From Streptomyces filipinensis (GTDB lineage: Bacteria; Actinomycetota; Actinomycetes; Streptomycetales; Streptomycetaceae), in contig NZ_BMTD01000016.1 of the NCBI RefSeq assembly GCF_014649495.1, positions 1 through 64,000 of the forward strand: a stretch of DNA of 64,000 bases, read 5' to 3'. Below, piece by piece: positions 53,136 to 63,385 of the stretch; the stretch's first letter is position 1, and every line of letters starts with the position of its first letter. Position numbers and translations under genes: made by a program. The notes beneath the pieces are model-generated. The model was not told the DNA's origin. It saw only the letters and a list, made by a program, of their open reading frames with translations, and searched no databases.

Positions 53136-53815
53136 CGCAGCATCTCCAGGCGCCGGCCGAGAGCGTCCAGGGCCCTGCTGGCCGTGGACTTGACGGCGCC
53201 CCGCGACAGACCGAGCGTCGCCGCGATCTCGGCCTCGCTCAGGTGCGACCAGTAACGCAGCACCAGTACCTCCCGCTGCCGCCGGGTCAGCGTGCGCAGC
53301 GCCGCCAGCACCTCCCGGTGGTCCTCGTGCAGCAGCACGTCCTCCTCCGGGGCGGGCGCGTGCTGTTCGGGGGCGGGGGTGTGCGCCCGTACCGTCCTGC
53401 GCCGGCGCAGGACCGAGCGGGCCCCGTTGACCACGCTGGTCCTCAGGTACGCCTCCGGGTCGTCGAGCGAGGCGAGCCGGTGACCGTGCCGGCGGAACAG
53501 TGCGGTGAAGGCGTCCTGGACGACGTCCTCGGCCGTGGGCAGGTCGTCCACCAGCAGCACCGCCAGCCGGACCAGGGAGAGCCGGCGATGGTGGTACAAC
53601 TCCTCGATCCCAGGCGGCTGTTCGGCGCCGGGCAAGGCGACCGCGTCGGTGCCGGTGCCCGGGCCGGGTGCTGCCGGGCCGGTGGGTGTGTCCGTACGGG
53701 CGCGGGCGAGCACGCGGGGCCGCAGCGCCCGCCCGAACCGCCGCCAGGGTGCGGGGCGCTTCGGGGCACCGGCCCGGTCCCAGGGCAGGGCCGCCGGTGG
53801 TGTGGCTGTCGTCAT
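53132..53815 (-). CDS. SigE-family ECF-type RNA polymerase sigma factor
   Basis: 227 residues. After a 70-residue Pro/Arg-rich extension, region 2 reads LYHHRRLSLVRLAVLLVDDL and AEDVVQDAFTALFRRH, and region 4 LTRRQREVLVLRYWSHLSEA then IAATLGLSRGAVKSTASRAL. This is the SigE-type 50-kDa-family layout seen in Streptomyces. It is coupled to the downstream membrane protein, with a secreted Pro/Ser/Thr-rich protein gene 70 bp upstream. Confidence 0.88.
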   Translation of the reverse strand: MTTATPPAALPWDRAGAPKRPAPWRRFGRALRPRVLARARTDTPTGPAAPGPGTGTDAVALPGAEQPPGIEELYHHRRLSLVRLAVLLVDDLPTAEDVVQDAFTALFRRHGHRLASLDDPEAYLRTSVVNGARSVLRRRRTVRAHTPAPEQHAPAPEEDVLLHEDHREVLAALRTLTRRQREVLVLRYWSHLSEAEIAATLGLSRGAVKSTASRALDALGRRLEMLR

Positions 53816-53885
53816 GGGGCTCCCGGAACCGGAAGCGGGGCGCCGAGGGACGCCGGCCCGCTTCCGGTACCTGACTCGGTGGTGC

Positions 53886-54359
53886 TCAGTGGTGCTGCGG
53901 AACCGGCGCCGGTGCGGCGGGGCCGTGGTGCGGGACGTGGCCGTGCCGCTTCGGTGCGGGCAGGGGGCTCGGGGTCGCGTGTGCGGGAGGGGAGGGCACG
54001 GGGCTGGGCTGCGCGTGCGTCGGTGCCGGCACCGGCGTGGGAGTGGCCGGTACGGGGGACGGGGTCGCGGTGCGCACCGGTGAGGGGGCGGGGGAGGGGG
54101 TGCCCGTGTGGACCGGGGAGGGGACGGGGGAGGGGGTTGCGGTGCGGACCGGGGAGGGGGCGGGGGACGGGGTCGTGTGGCCCTTCGGCGGTTCCGGTGT
54201 GGCGGTGGCGGCGGTGTGGCCCGCGGCGGGGCCGCCGCCCTGGGCCGCCTGGGCGGTCAGGGTGCCGGCGACGGCCAGCGCCGCGCCCACGGCGGAGACC
54301 CCCAGGGCGGAACGCAGGGTGCGGGCACGGCGGGGGCGGGATGCACGGTGTGCGGACAT
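53886..54359 (-). CDS. Secreted Pro/Ser/Thr-rich repeat protein
   Basis: 157 residues. The signal peptide (about residues 1-38, ending AQA) is followed by a low-complexity region with near-perfect repeats of TPSPVPSPVHT / TPSPAPSPVRT type (encoded at about 54050-54175) and a His/Pro-rich end (VPHHGPAAPAPVPQHH). It is probably a wall-spanning or surface-exposed spacer. ATG 54359 follows AAGGAA. Codon composition is strongly skewed by the repeats. No enzymatic domain is seen. Confidence 0.75.
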   Translation of the reverse strand: MSAHRASRPRRARTLRSALGVSAVGAALAVAGTLTAQAAQGGGPAAGHTAATATPEPPKGHTTPSPAPSPVRTATPSPVPSPVHTGTPSPAPSPVRTATPSPVPATPTPVPAPTHAQPSPVPSPPAHATPSPLPAPKRHGHVPHHGPAAPAPVPQHH

Positions 54360-54504
54360 GGATTCCTTCGGTCGTTCGGGATCGGACATCGGGTCGAAGT
54401 GGAGGCCTCCACCCGGACAGACGTCCGACCCCCGCCGAGGTTGCAGGCGACGACCGGGTGATTTCCCGGGGCCGGTGACCAGCCAGGTCGTGCTCGGGTC
54501 GATC

Positions 54505-55155
54505 TCACGCCCCGGCGCGGGGCACCCGCTCGCCCGCCCCTGCGTCGGTCCGCGCCGCGGCTTCGCCCGTCCCCGCGTCGTCCGTCCCTGCGTCGGTCCG
54601 CGCCCCGGCCCCGCCTCTCCACTCGGGCGCCAGCACCGACCAGATCTCCTCGTCGTGCCGCTCGCCCCGGTAGCGGTAACTCTCCCGCAGCACGGCCTCC
54701 TTGCGCATGCCGAGACGCCGGGCGACCGCGATGCTGGGTGCGTTCCCCGCCGACACCCACCACTCCACCCGGTGGATGCCCCGCTCCCGGATCGCCCAGT
54801 CGACGAGCAGCCGCGCCGAGCGGGTCACCAGCCCCCGGCCCACCGCGGCCGGTTCCAGCCAGCAGCCCGCCTCCGCCGTTCCCTGCGGGACGTCCATCCG
54901 GCGCAGGATCACCGCGCCGACCAGGGTGCCGTCCAGCCGGATCCCCCGGATGAGCCCCGCGTCGGCCGTCTCCTTCTCGGCGTACGCCGTCAGGAACGAC
55001 CGGGCGGCCGCCAGGTCCTTGACCACGTCCGGCAGTCCGTTGAACCGCCCGATGAACTCGCGGCCCCGGTCCACATGGGCGAGGAACTCCCCGGCGTGCC
55101 AGGGCTGGAGGGGGCGCAGTTCGGCGCCGTCGGTGCCGAGGGAGGTCGCGAACAT
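54505..55155 (-). CDS. GNAT acetyltransferase (RimJ/RimL-like)
   Basis: 216 residues. The fold is seen in LRPLQPWHAGEFLAHVDRGR, TLVGAVILRRMD, TAEAGCWLEPAAVGRGLVTR (acetyl-CoA loop), IHRVEWWVSAGNAPSIAVAR and RRLGMRKEAVLRES. The last 30 residues are Ala/Gly/Thr/Asp-rich repeats (ARTDAGTDDAGTGEAAARTD). Substrates are likely N-terminal amino groups or amino sugars. ATG 55155 follows GAAGGT. Confidence 0.88.
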   Translation of the reverse strand: MFATSLGTDGAELRPLQPWHAGEFLAHVDRGREFIGRFNGLPDVVKDLAAARSFLTAYAEKETADAGLIRGIRLDGTLVGAVILRRMDVPQGTAEAGCWLEPAAVGRGLVTRSARLLVDWAIRERGIHRVEWWVSAGNAPSIAVARRLGMRKEAVLRESYRYRGERHDEEIWSVLAPEWRGGAGARTDAGTDDAGTGEAAARTDAGAGERVPRAGA

Positions 55156-55390
55156 GGTCACCTTCGGGTGGTCGGGCGGGACACCTGGCACGCCAGCCTA
55201 CGGTGGGCACCCGCGAGCACGCGCGGGCCCGCTTCCACGCGTCGGGCGCCGGGCGCGGACGGCTCGCCGGGCAGGTGCCGCGGGGGCGGATGGCCGGTGT
55301 CGTCCGGCGCGATCCCCGCTGTGTCCGCGGCGGTCACCGTGGCAGAGTGGTCGTCGCCGCACACCGGGTGGCCGACTGGCGGGGGGTCCC

Positions 55391-56035
55391 ATGCACACGG
55401 CGTTCCTGTTCGGCACGGGGGTGTTCTGGACGGCGGCGTATGTGCTGCTGATCCGGACAGGGCTGCGCGAGCGCACGTTCGGGATGCCCGTCGTCGCCTT
55501 CGCCACCAACATCAGCTGGGAGTTCATGTTCGCCTTCGTGCGGCCCCCGGCCGGGCTCATGCACGTCGTCAACCTCGTGTGGTTCTGCTTCGACCTGGCC
55601 GTCGGCTACACGCTCGTACGCTTCGGCCGGTCCGAATTCCCGTATCTTCCCCGCCGGTTGTACCTCCCCGCGCTCGCCGCGCTGCTCGCCTTCGCCTACC
55701 CGGGCATGAACTACGCCTCGGAGCAGTTCGACGCGGGCGGTGGTGCCATCACGGCGTTCGGCAGCAACCTGGCGATGTCCGGGATGTTCCTCGCGATGCT
55801 CGCCGCCCGCCGGGGCACGCGCGGCCAGTCCCCCGGCATCGCGGTGACCAAGCTCCTCGGCACGGCCTGCGCCTCCCTGGCGTTGCTCACCGACCCCGAC
55901 GCGGTGCCCCGCCATGAAACCGCCCTCATGCGCTGTCTGTACGCCGGCTGCTTCCTGCTCGACCTCGCCTACGCCGCCGCCCTGTTCGCCGTCCGCCGCG
56001 CCGAGCGAACGGTCCCCGTCACCGCCCCGGCGTGA
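55391..56035 (+). CDS. Multi-span membrane protein, resembling transmembrane terpene cyclases
   Basis: 214 residues with about seven hydrophobic segments. FATNISWEFMFAFVRPP near span 2 and CFDLAVGYTLVRFG in span 3 resemble the Glu- and Asp-bearing segments of Pyr4/AtmB-type membrane cyclases and their bacterial homologues. No prenyltransferase or isoprenoid gene is nearby, so enzymatic activity is unsupported by context. The start at ATG 55391 lacks a strong ribosome binding site. Confidence 0.6.
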   Translation: MHTAFLFGTGVFWTAAYVLLIRTGLRERTFGMPVVAFATNISWEFMFAFVRPPAGLMHVVNLVWFCFDLAVGYTLVRFGRSEFPYLPRRLYLPALAALLAFAYPGMNYASEQFDAGGGAITAFGSNLAMSGMFLAMLAARRGTRGQSPGIAVTKLLGTACASLALLTDPDAVPRHETALMRCLYAGCFLLDLAYAAALFAVRRAERTVPVTAPA

Positions 56036-56253
56036 GGGCGTGTCCCGCCCGGGAGGGTTCCCGCGGCGGCGGGGGCCGTCGCGCCGCTCCCGCGCGGACA
56101 TCGTTGTCCGGCCCGAATGGCGGCGTACCGGCGCGAGGCCGACGATGGTGGCGTGGGTCAAGGCCGCCGCCGCAGCGCCGGTGCCGTCGGAGGCCGCCGG
56201 GGGACGGTGGCCGGCCCCGGCCGCGGTCAGCGGCCGGAAGGGAGGACACCGTC

Positions 56254-56610
56254 ATGCTGGAAGTGAAGACGGTCGAGAAGCCGGACGAACGGCGTGACTT
56301 CCCCCGTGGCCACCTCGAAGCGCTCCACCTGACCGGGCTCGACTTCGCGGTGGGCACGTTCGAACCGGGGTGGCGCTGGTCGGAGTCCGTGGCGCCGATC
56401 GCGGGCACCGAGCGCTGCATGGTCCACCACAACGGCTATGTGCTGCGGGGGCGGATGCGCCTGCGCATGGACGACGGCGGCGAGGCCGAGGTCGGCCCCG
56501 GCGACGTGTTCGTGTGCCCGCCCGGGCACGACGCCTGGGTGGTGGGCGACGAACAGGTGGTGGTCTTCGACTTCGCCGGGACCATGGCCAACGAGTACGC
56601 GAAGGGCTGA
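56254..56610 (+). CDS. Cupin-domain protein
   Basis: 118 residues, one cupin barrel: GTERCMVHHNGYVLRGRMRL (motif 1 region with two His) and EVGPGDVFVCPPGHDAWVVG (motif 2 with His). It starts MLEVKTVEKPDERRDFPRGH. ATG 56254 follows GGGAGG. It may bind metal; the reaction is unknown. Single gene, followed by a terminator. Confidence 0.85.
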   Translation: MLEVKTVEKPDERRDFPRGHLEALHLTGLDFAVGTFEPGWRWSESVAPIAGTERCMVHHNGYVLRGRMRLRMDDGGEAEVGPGDVFVCPPGHDAWVVGDEQVVVFDFAGTMANEYAKG

Positions 56611-56636
56611 CAGGACGGGCGGCGCGCCCGCCCCGG

Positions 56637-56665
56637 GACCGGGCCGCCCGCGGTGCGGCCCGGTC
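56637..56665. terminator. Terminator between convergent cupin and PLP-enzyme genes
   Basis: GACCGGGCCG (56637-56646) and CGGCCCGGTC (56656-56665) are perfect complements with a 9-nt loop, 27 bp after the cupin stop. Confidence 0.65.
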
Positions 56666-56765
56666 TCCGTGTCCGTACCCGGTGCCGTGCCCCCGCGTCA
56701 CCCGGGAAGGGCCGCCGGCCCGTCACCGCCCCGCCGCGGCCCGAGGCGCCCCTCGAAGGCCGCCC

Positions 56766-57740
56766 TCACCCCTCGAAGTCTCCCGCCCCCTCCTGCGCGA
56801 AGGCGACCGCCTCCGGGTGGCCGAACAGGCCGGGGAGGCCGCCGGTGTGCACGAACACCGTCTTCTCGCCCGGCCGGACGGTACCGTCGCGGACGGCCGC
56901 GTGGAGGCCGGCGAGGGCCCGGCCCGTGTAGACCGGGTCGAGGACCAGGCCCTCGGTACGGGCCGCGAGCCGGAGCGCCTCGCCCGCCGGGCCGGTCAGC
57001 GTCGCGTACCCGGCCCCCACCTGGTCCCGGCGCACCCGCAGCCCCTCGGCCGTGACCCTCTCCGTGGTGAGCGGCGCCGCGAAGGCCACCACGGCGGCCG
57101 CCGGGTCGGCCAGGGCGCCCACGTCGACGCCGAGCACCGAACCGGCGCCCAGGGCCGCGACCAGCCCGGCCATGGTGCCGCCCGAGCCGAGCGCGACCAC
57201 CACCGTCCGCAGCTCCGGCAGCTGCTCGTCCAACTCCTCGCCGCAGCGCACATAGCCCCGCGCGCCCAGCACACCCGACCCGCCGAACGGGATCAGCGCG
57301 GGCCGGGCCCCGCCGGCCCGCAGCCGCGCGCACACCTCGGCCGCCGCCGCGTCCAGCCCCGCCTGGTCCACCTGGCCCGCCCAGGCGAGCCGTGCCCCGA
57401 ACAGCCCGTCCAGCGCGAGGTTCCCGGAGCGCGAGGCGCCCGGCGTGCCGCGCAGTACGAGGACCGCGGTCAGGCCCAGCCGGGCGGCCGCCGCGGCGGT
57501 CAGCCGGGCGTGGTTGCTCTGCGGCGCCCCCGTGGTCACGAGCGTGTCAGCGCCCTCGGCGAGGGCCGCGCCCACCATCCACTCCAGCTTGCGGATCTTG
57601 TTTCCGCCGCCGCCCAGGCCGGTCAGGTCGTCCCGCTTGATCCACAGGTCCTGTGTTCCCAGCCCGAGCGCGGCGGCGAGCCGGGGCGCCGGTTCGAGGG
57701 GGGTGGGGAAGGTGCCGAGCGGTACGGGGGAGTGGCTCAT
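56766..57740 (-). CDS. D-cysteine desulfhydrase / ACC-deaminase-type PLP enzyme
   Basis: 324 residues, fold-type II PLP. The PLP lysine is in LGGGGNKIRKLEW, QSNHARLTAAAAA is the substrate-binding segment, GSGGTMAGL the phosphate loop, and FVHTGGLPGLFG the C-terminal signature. The family degrades D-cysteine or 1-aminocyclopropane-1-carboxylate; sequence alone does not separate them. ATG 57740 is used. Confidence 0.88.
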   Translation of the reverse strand: MSHSPVPLGTFPTPLEPAPRLAAALGLGTQDLWIKRDDLTGLGGGGNKIRKLEWMVGAALAEGADTLVTTGAPQSNHARLTAAAAARLGLTAVLVLRGTPGASRSGNLALDGLFGARLAWAGQVDQAGLDAAAAEVCARLRAGGARPALIPFGGSGVLGARGYVRCGEELDEQLPELRTVVVALGSGGTMAGLVAALGAGSVLGVDVGALADPAAAVVAFAAPLTTERVTAEGLRVRRDQVGAGYATLTGPAGEALRLAARTEGLVLDPVYTGRALAGLHAAVRDGTVRPGEKTVFVHTGGLPGLFGHPEAVAFAQEGAGDFEG

Positions 57741-57840
57741 GGCGTACGTCCTTCGAATGCGGATCAGGCGCCGGGCAGGTGCCGATCAGGTGCTCATCAG
57801 TGCCGACCGGGTGCGGATCGCGGTCGTTCGGACCAGTCGA

Positions 57841-59189
57841 TCACACCGGCAGCAGCCGGGCGATGAGCGCGCCGAGCTGACGGGCCGTACGGCACTCGTG
57901 CATCTCGGCCAGCTCGGCGTAGGCGGGCGCGGCCGAGTCGCCGGTACCCCACTGGGCGCGCGGCTCGGGGTTCAGCCAGTACACGCGGCGGGCCCGCCGG
58001 GCGAGATCGCGCACGGCGGCCAGGTTGGGGTCGCCCATGTTCGTCCGGGCGTCGCCGAGGACGAACACGGTCGTGCGCGGGCCCACCGCCTCGCCGTACC
58101 GCTCGGCGAACTCGCCCAGCGCCACGCCGTAGTCGCTGCTGCCGTGCCAGCCGGTGAGCGTGGCTTCGGCGCGGATCCGGGCGCCGAGCCCGCCGGGGTC
58201 GGCGCGGCCGTGGTCGAGCAGCCCGGTCACCTCGTCCAGCCGGTTGACGAAGGCGAAGACCCGGACCTTGCTGAACTGGTCGTGCAGTGCCTGCACCAGC
58301 AGCATCGTGAAGTCCGAGAAGCCGGACACCGAGCCGGACGCATCGCACAGCAGCACCAGTTCGGGGCGGACCGGACGGCGCCGGCGCAGCACCGGCCGCA
58401 TCGGCACCCCGCCCGTGGACAGCGAGGAACGCAGGGTGCGGCGCAGGTCGACCGTACCGCGCGCGGCGCGGCGGCGGCGCGCGGCCAGCCGGGTGGCGAG
58501 CTTGCGCGCGAGCGGCTGAACCGTCCTGCGCAGTTCGGCCAGTTGGTCCCGGTTCGCGAACAGGAAGTCCACCCGGTCCGCGGTCGGGACGACACCGCGC
58601 CGGGCGATCTCGTCCGGCCCGCGCCGCTCGGCGACACGGCGCCGCGCGTCCGCCCCGACCATCCGCCGGAAGGCCTCGATCCGGCGCCGGATCTCGTCGT
58701 CCAGCAGCCGGTCCGCGAAGCCGCCGCCGCTCCCCTCGCCGCCCCGGACATCGGCCTGCACCCGGGCCAGGAGGGTCTGCGGGCGCAGCCGGTCCAGGGT
58801 CTGGTACGCCGACCAGCCGTCCGAGCCGGGTGAACTGCCGTACCCGCCGAGGCCGTCGACGGCCTCCGCCGCCAACTGGGCCATCAGCGCCCGGTCGTCG
58901 GCCGCGAGGGCCTGGGCCAGGCGGTCGCGCAGTGCCTCGCGGTCCGTGGCGGCGCCGTCCGGGCCGCCGACCCCGCGCGGGAAGTACAGGTCGAAGACGG
59001 GGTCGAACACCGCCCGCTGCCCCGGCCCGTGCAGCAGCGCGGCGGCCAGCCCCTCGCGCAGCCGCTCCCGGTCCGCGAGCCCCAGCGCCTCCAGCGCACG
59101 GGCCGCGTCCACGGTCTCGCCCGTGCCGATCCGCACGCCGTGCGCGCGCAGCGCCCCGACCAGCCCGGTGATCCGCTCGGCGAGCGCGG

Positions 59190-59193
<4 letters not shown>
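57841..59193 (-). CDS. VWA-domain protein (CoxE-like), MoxR partner
   Basis: 450 residues. The N-terminal helical region (ERITGLVGALRAHGVRIGTG) is of the CoxE/MadC type and the C-terminal VWA domain (about 270-445) has a metal-site-like motif LCDASGSVSGFSDF. GTG 59193 overlaps the MoxR stop (GTGA). MoxR-VWA pairs act together as chaperone-like AAA+ systems inserting metals or assembling complexes. No client gene is next to it here. Confidence 0.88.
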
Positions 59194-60116
<923 letters not shown>

Positions 60117-60157
60117 GTGGGTCCGGCGGGGGCGGCCCCGGACGCCGCACGGTATAC

Positions 60158-60167
60158 ACCGATCGGT
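60158..60167. promoter_or_regulatory. Candidate TetR operator
   Basis: ACCGATCGGT is a perfect 10-bp palindrome in a local AT-richer context (TATAC before, TTTCC after), midway between the divergent MoxR (60116) and TetR (60202) starts. It fits the short palindromes used by TetR-family autoregulators. Confidence 0.5.
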
Positions 60168-60201
60168 TTCCTTTCGTCCGCCGTCCGGCTACCCTCGCCG
60201 C

Positions 60202-60774
60202 ATGGCCTCCACGGACAAGCTGTCCCCGCGCGACCGGCTGCTCGACGCGGCCGCCCGGCTCTCGTACCGCGACGGCGTCTCCGTCGGCATCGAGGCGCTG
60301 TGCCGGGAGGCGGGCGTCTCGAAGCGGTCCATGTACCAGCTCTTCGACAGCAAGGACGCGATGCTGGCCGCGAGCCTGGAACGGCGCGTCCCCTGGTACG
60401 ACGCCCAGCTCGCGCACCCCGATCCGGAGGCCGCCACCCCGCGCGAGCGCATCCTGTACGTCTTCGAACGCCTGGAGCGGGCCTCCCGGGACGCCGGATA
60501 CCACGGCTGTCCCTACCTGGCCGTCCTGGTGGAGCTGAAGAACCCGGAGCACCCGGCGAGCGTGGTCGCCCGCACCGTCAAGGACCGGCTGGCGGCGACC
60601 TTCCGCGCCGAGGCCGAGCGAGGCGGCGCCCGCGACCCCGACCTGCTCGCCCGCCAGCTCCTGCTGGTCTTCGACGGTGCCAGCGCCCGCGCCGGGGCGA
60701 AGGTGGAGGACCTGCGCGACGGCCTGGCCACGACGACGGTGACGGCACTGCTGGACGCGGCGGGGATGGACTAG
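60202..60774 (+). CDS. TetR-family transcriptional regulator
   Basis: 190 residues. The helix-turn-helix (about 10-57) reads RDRLLDAAARLSYRDGVSVG, IEALCREAGVSKRSMYQLFD, SKDAMLAASL. The C-terminal ligand domain has GYHGCPYLAVLVELKNPEHP. Divergent from the MoxR-VWA pair, it may repress that operon and itself through the palindrome at 60158. Confidence 0.92.
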   Translation: MASTDKLSPRDRLLDAAARLSYRDGVSVGIEALCREAGVSKRSMYQLFDSKDAMLAASLERRVPWYDAQLAHPDPEAATPRERILYVFERLERASRDAGYHGCPYLAVLVELKNPEHPASVVARTVKDRLAATFRAEAERGGARDPDLLARQLLLVFDGASARAGAKVEDLRDGLATTTVTALLDAAGMD

Positions 60775-60880
60775 CGCCCCAGGGGAGGGCCCACGAGGGG
60801 GAGCGGGGCTGCCGGCGGAGCGCACCCGTACGGGGCAGCCCAACGCGCCGCCCGCCTCGCCCACCCGGTCCAATGAAACC

Positions 60881-61624
60881 GTGACCGCGCCCCCAAACGA
60901 CTGCCTCGCGCGCAACGAGTGGATCTGCGGCGCCTATCTGAGCACCCGCCGCCAGATACTCCTCGACGCGGTCGTCCAGCACCTCCAGCTGACCGCCCTG
61001 TCGGTCCTCGTCGGCCTGGTCATCGCCCTGCCCCTCGCGGTGCTGGCCCGTCGCTGGGGCTGGGCGGCCGGCCCCGTCCTCGCCGTGACGACGATCCTCT
61101 ACACCATCCCGTCCCTCGCCATGTTCTCCCTGCTCCTGCCCCTGTACGGCCTCTCGGCCACCCTCGTCGTCGCCGGGCTCGTGCTGTACTCGCTGACCCT
61201 GCTCGTCCGGAACATCCTCGCGGGCCTGCGCGCGGTCCCCGAGGAGACCCGGCAGGCCGCACGCGGCCTCGGCTACGGCCCGGTCCGCCTGCTGCTCACC
61301 GTGGAGCTACCCCTCGCCGTGCCCGCCGCCATGGCCGGCCTGCGCATCGCCACCGTCTCGGCGGTGTCCCTGGTCACGGTCGGCGCGATCGTCGGTTTCG
61401 GCGGCCTCGGCAACCTCATCTACGCGGGCATGAACACCTATTTCAAGGCCCAGGTCCTCACCGCGTCCGTGCTGTGCGTACTGATCGCCGTCGCCGCCGA
61501 CCTGCTCCTGCTGGCGGTGCAGTGGCTGATCACGCCCTGGACCAGGGCGGGCCGTGCCCGAGCGGCTCCCCGGCGACGGCGCGCCCGGGTGAGAGCCGCC
61601 GGGGCGAAGGCAGGCCGCGCATGA
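60881..61624 (+). CDS. Osmoprotectant-type ABC transporter permease
   Basis: 247 residues, about six spans. The EAA loop is LRAVPEETRQAARGLGYGPV, with LRIATVSAVSLVTVGAIVGF and GGLGNLIYAGMNTY afterwards, as in ProW/OpuCB proteins. GTG 60881 has no strong ribosome binding site. The stop overlaps the second permease ATG (ATGA). It forms an OpuC-like four-part system with the next genes. Confidence 0.9.
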   Translation: MTAPPNDCLARNEWICGAYLSTRRQILLDAVVQHLQLTALSVLVGLVIALPLAVLARRWGWAAGPVLAVTTILYTIPSLAMFSLLLPLYGLSATLVVAGLVLYSLTLLVRNILAGLRAVPEETRQAARGLGYGPVRLLLTVELPLAVPAAMAGLRIATVSAVSLVTVGAIVGFGGLGNLIYAGMNTYFKAQVLTASVLCVLIAVAADLLLLAVQWLITPWTRAGRARAAPRRRRARVRAAGAKAGRA

Positions 61625-62292
61625 GCACGCTCACGGCCACCTGGCACTGGCTCGCCGACCCCGCGCACTGGTCCGGCGACGACGGCGTCCGGCACCGGCT
61701 GTTCCAGCACCTGGTGCTCACCGTGGTCTGCCTGGCCCTCAGCTGTCTGGTCGCGCTGCCCGTCGCCCTGGTCCTCGGCCACCTCGGCAGGGGCGGCGCG
61801 CTCGCCGTCAACATCTCCAACGTCGGCCGGGCCGTGCCCACCTTCGCCGTCCTGGTCCTGCTGCTCCTGACGCCGGTCGGCAGATGGGGCGAGGGGCCCA
61901 CGGTGGTGGCCCTGGTGCTGTTCGCCGTCCCACCGCTGCTCACCAACGCCTACGTCGGCATGCGCGAGGTCGACCGCGGTGTCGTAGGGGCGGCCCGGGG
62001 CATGGGGATGACCGGACGGCAGATGCTGCTGCGCGTGGAGCTGCCCCTCGCGCTGCCGATGGTCCTGAACGGGGTGCGGATCGCTGCCGTCCAGCTCGTC
62101 GCCACCGCCACCATCGCCGCGCTCGCGGGCGGCGGCGGCCTCGGCCGGATCATCACCGCCGGCTTCAACCTCGCCAGCACGCCCCAGGTCGTCGCGGGCG
62201 CCCTGCTCGTCGCCGGGTTCGCACTCGTCGTCGAGGGCGTCTTCGAACTCGCAGAGAGGCTGGCACCGACCTGGACGAGGGCCGGCCGGTGA
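61621..62292 (+). CDS. Osmoprotectant-type ABC transporter permease (second)
   Basis: 223 residues, about six spans. VGMREVDRGVVGAARGMGMT is the EAA loop, and GGGGLGRIITAGFNLASTPQ and AELAERLAPTWTRAGR-like ending follow the OpuCD pattern. It starts on ATG 61621, overlapping the first permease, and its stop overlaps GTG 62289 (GTGA). Confidence 0.9.
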   Translation: MSTLTATWHWLADPAHWSGDDGVRHRLFQHLVLTVVCLALSCLVALPVALVLGHLGRGGALAVNISNVGRAVPTFAVLVLLLLTPVGRWGEGPTVVALVLFAVPPLLTNAYVGMREVDRGVVGAARGMGMTGRQMLLRVELPLALPMVLNGVRIAAVQLVATATIAALAGGGGLGRIITAGFNLASTPQVVAGALLVAGFALVVEGVFELAERLAPTWTRAGR

Positions 62293-62453
62293 GAAGAGCT
62301 CCCGCCGGCGCGGGGCGGCTGGCGAGCAGAGCGGCTGCCGCTCCGGGGCGGCAGGTGAGGAGAGATCCCGCCTGCCCGGGGTGGCCGGTGCGGAGAGCCT
62401 CTGCCGGACCAGGGGCGCCGGTGAGAAGGATCTTCGCGGTGGTCGCCCTCCTC
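62289..62453 (+). repeat. 33-bp imperfect tandem repeat of a start-codon region
   Basis: Units begin at 62289, 62322, 62355, 62388 and 62421. Translated, they give 11-residue repeats: VRRAPAGAGRL, ASRAAAAPGRQ, VRRDPACPGWP, VRRASAGPGAP, then VRRIFAVVALL, which begins the lipoprotein signal. Four of five units start with GTG. The repeat sits exactly between the second permease stop and the binding-protein signal peptide. Confidence 0.75.
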
Positions 62454-63356
62454 ACGGCCACCGCCTGCTCCACGGGCCCCTCCCTGGAGGACCGCGGGCA
62501 GGTCACCGCGCCGCCCGGTGACCGTCACCACCTGACCATCGGCTCGGCCGGCTTCACGGAGAGCGATCTGCTCGCCCAGATGTACGCACAGCTGCTGAAC
62601 CAGGCCGGCTACAAGACCTCCATCCTCACGGTCGCCAACCGGGAGCTGTACGAACCGGCGCTGGAGTCCGGCCAGATCGACGTCGTGCCCGAGTACGCGG
62701 CCACCTTCGCCGACTGGCTGAACGCCAGGACCCACGGCGCCGACGCGAAACCGGTCGGCTCACCCGACCTCGCCACCACCATGAAGGCCCTGCGCACGCT
62801 CGCCACGCCCCGCGGGCTCACCGTCCTTCCGCCGGGCCGGGCGGTCGACCAGAACGCCTTCGCCGTCAGCGCCGCCTACGCCCGCGCGCACGGCCTCACG
62901 ACCCTCAGCGACCTGGGCGCCGCCAAGCTGAAGGTGCGGCTCGCGGCAGGGGACGAGTGCGTGCAACGCCCGTACTGCGAACCGGGCCTGAGGAAGGTGT
63001 ACGGCATCGACATCACCGGCGTCGACCCCAAGGGCGTCGGCACCACCCAGGCGAAGCGGGCCGTGCAGGACGGCCGGGACCAGATGGTGCTGACCACCAC
63101 CACGGACGCCACGCTCGACTCCTTCGGCCTGGTCCTGCTCGCCGACGACAGGCACCTGCAGAACGCCGACTACCTGGTCCCGGTCGTCAACCGCTCCCGG
63201 GCCGGCAGCGACCGCGTGGCCAAGGCGCTCGGCAGGCTCAACGACGTCCTCACCACGCGCGACCTGGCCGGGATGAACCAGCAGGTCGACGGCTGGCGGC
63301 GGCTGCCCGCCGACGTGGCCCGCACCTACCTGAAGGACAAGGGCCTGCTGACGTAG
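62421..63356 (+). CDS. Osmoprotectant-type ABC transporter substrate-binding lipoprotein
   Basis: 311 residues from GTG 62421. The signal peptide VRRIFAVVALLTATAC ends in a lipobox Cys. The OpuAC-type domain (PF04069) shows LTIGSAGFTESDLLAQMYAQ, LESGQIDVVPEYAATFADWL, DPKGVGTTQAKRAVQDG and a typical LVPVVNRSRAGSD end. It captures betaine/choline-like compounds. A frame-open GTG at 62289 would add a 44-residue repetitive extension ahead of the signal peptide, which is unlikely to be used. Confidence 0.85.
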   Translation: MRRIFAVVALLTATACSTGPSLEDRGQVTAPPGDRHHLTIGSAGFTESDLLAQMYAQLLNQAGYKTSILTVANRELYEPALESGQIDVVPEYAATFADWLNARTHGADAKPVGSPDLATTMKALRTLATPRGLTVLPPGRAVDQNAFAVSAAYARAHGLTTLSDLGAAKLKVRLAAGDECVQRPYCEPGLRKVYGIDITGVDPKGVGTTQAKRAVQDGRDQMVLTTTTDATLDSFGLVLLADDRHLQNADYLVPVVNRSRAGSDRVAKALGRLNDVLTTRDLAGMNQQVDGWRRLPADVARTYLKDKGLLT

Positions 63357-63385
63357 CGGGGAACGGAACCCCGGGCCGGGCGGCG

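Noticed and set aside
54050..54175. Short regular repeats as a CRISPR array
   Set aside because: The repeats encode TPSPVPSP-type peptide repeats in frame in a secreted protein, with no unique spacers and no cas genes.
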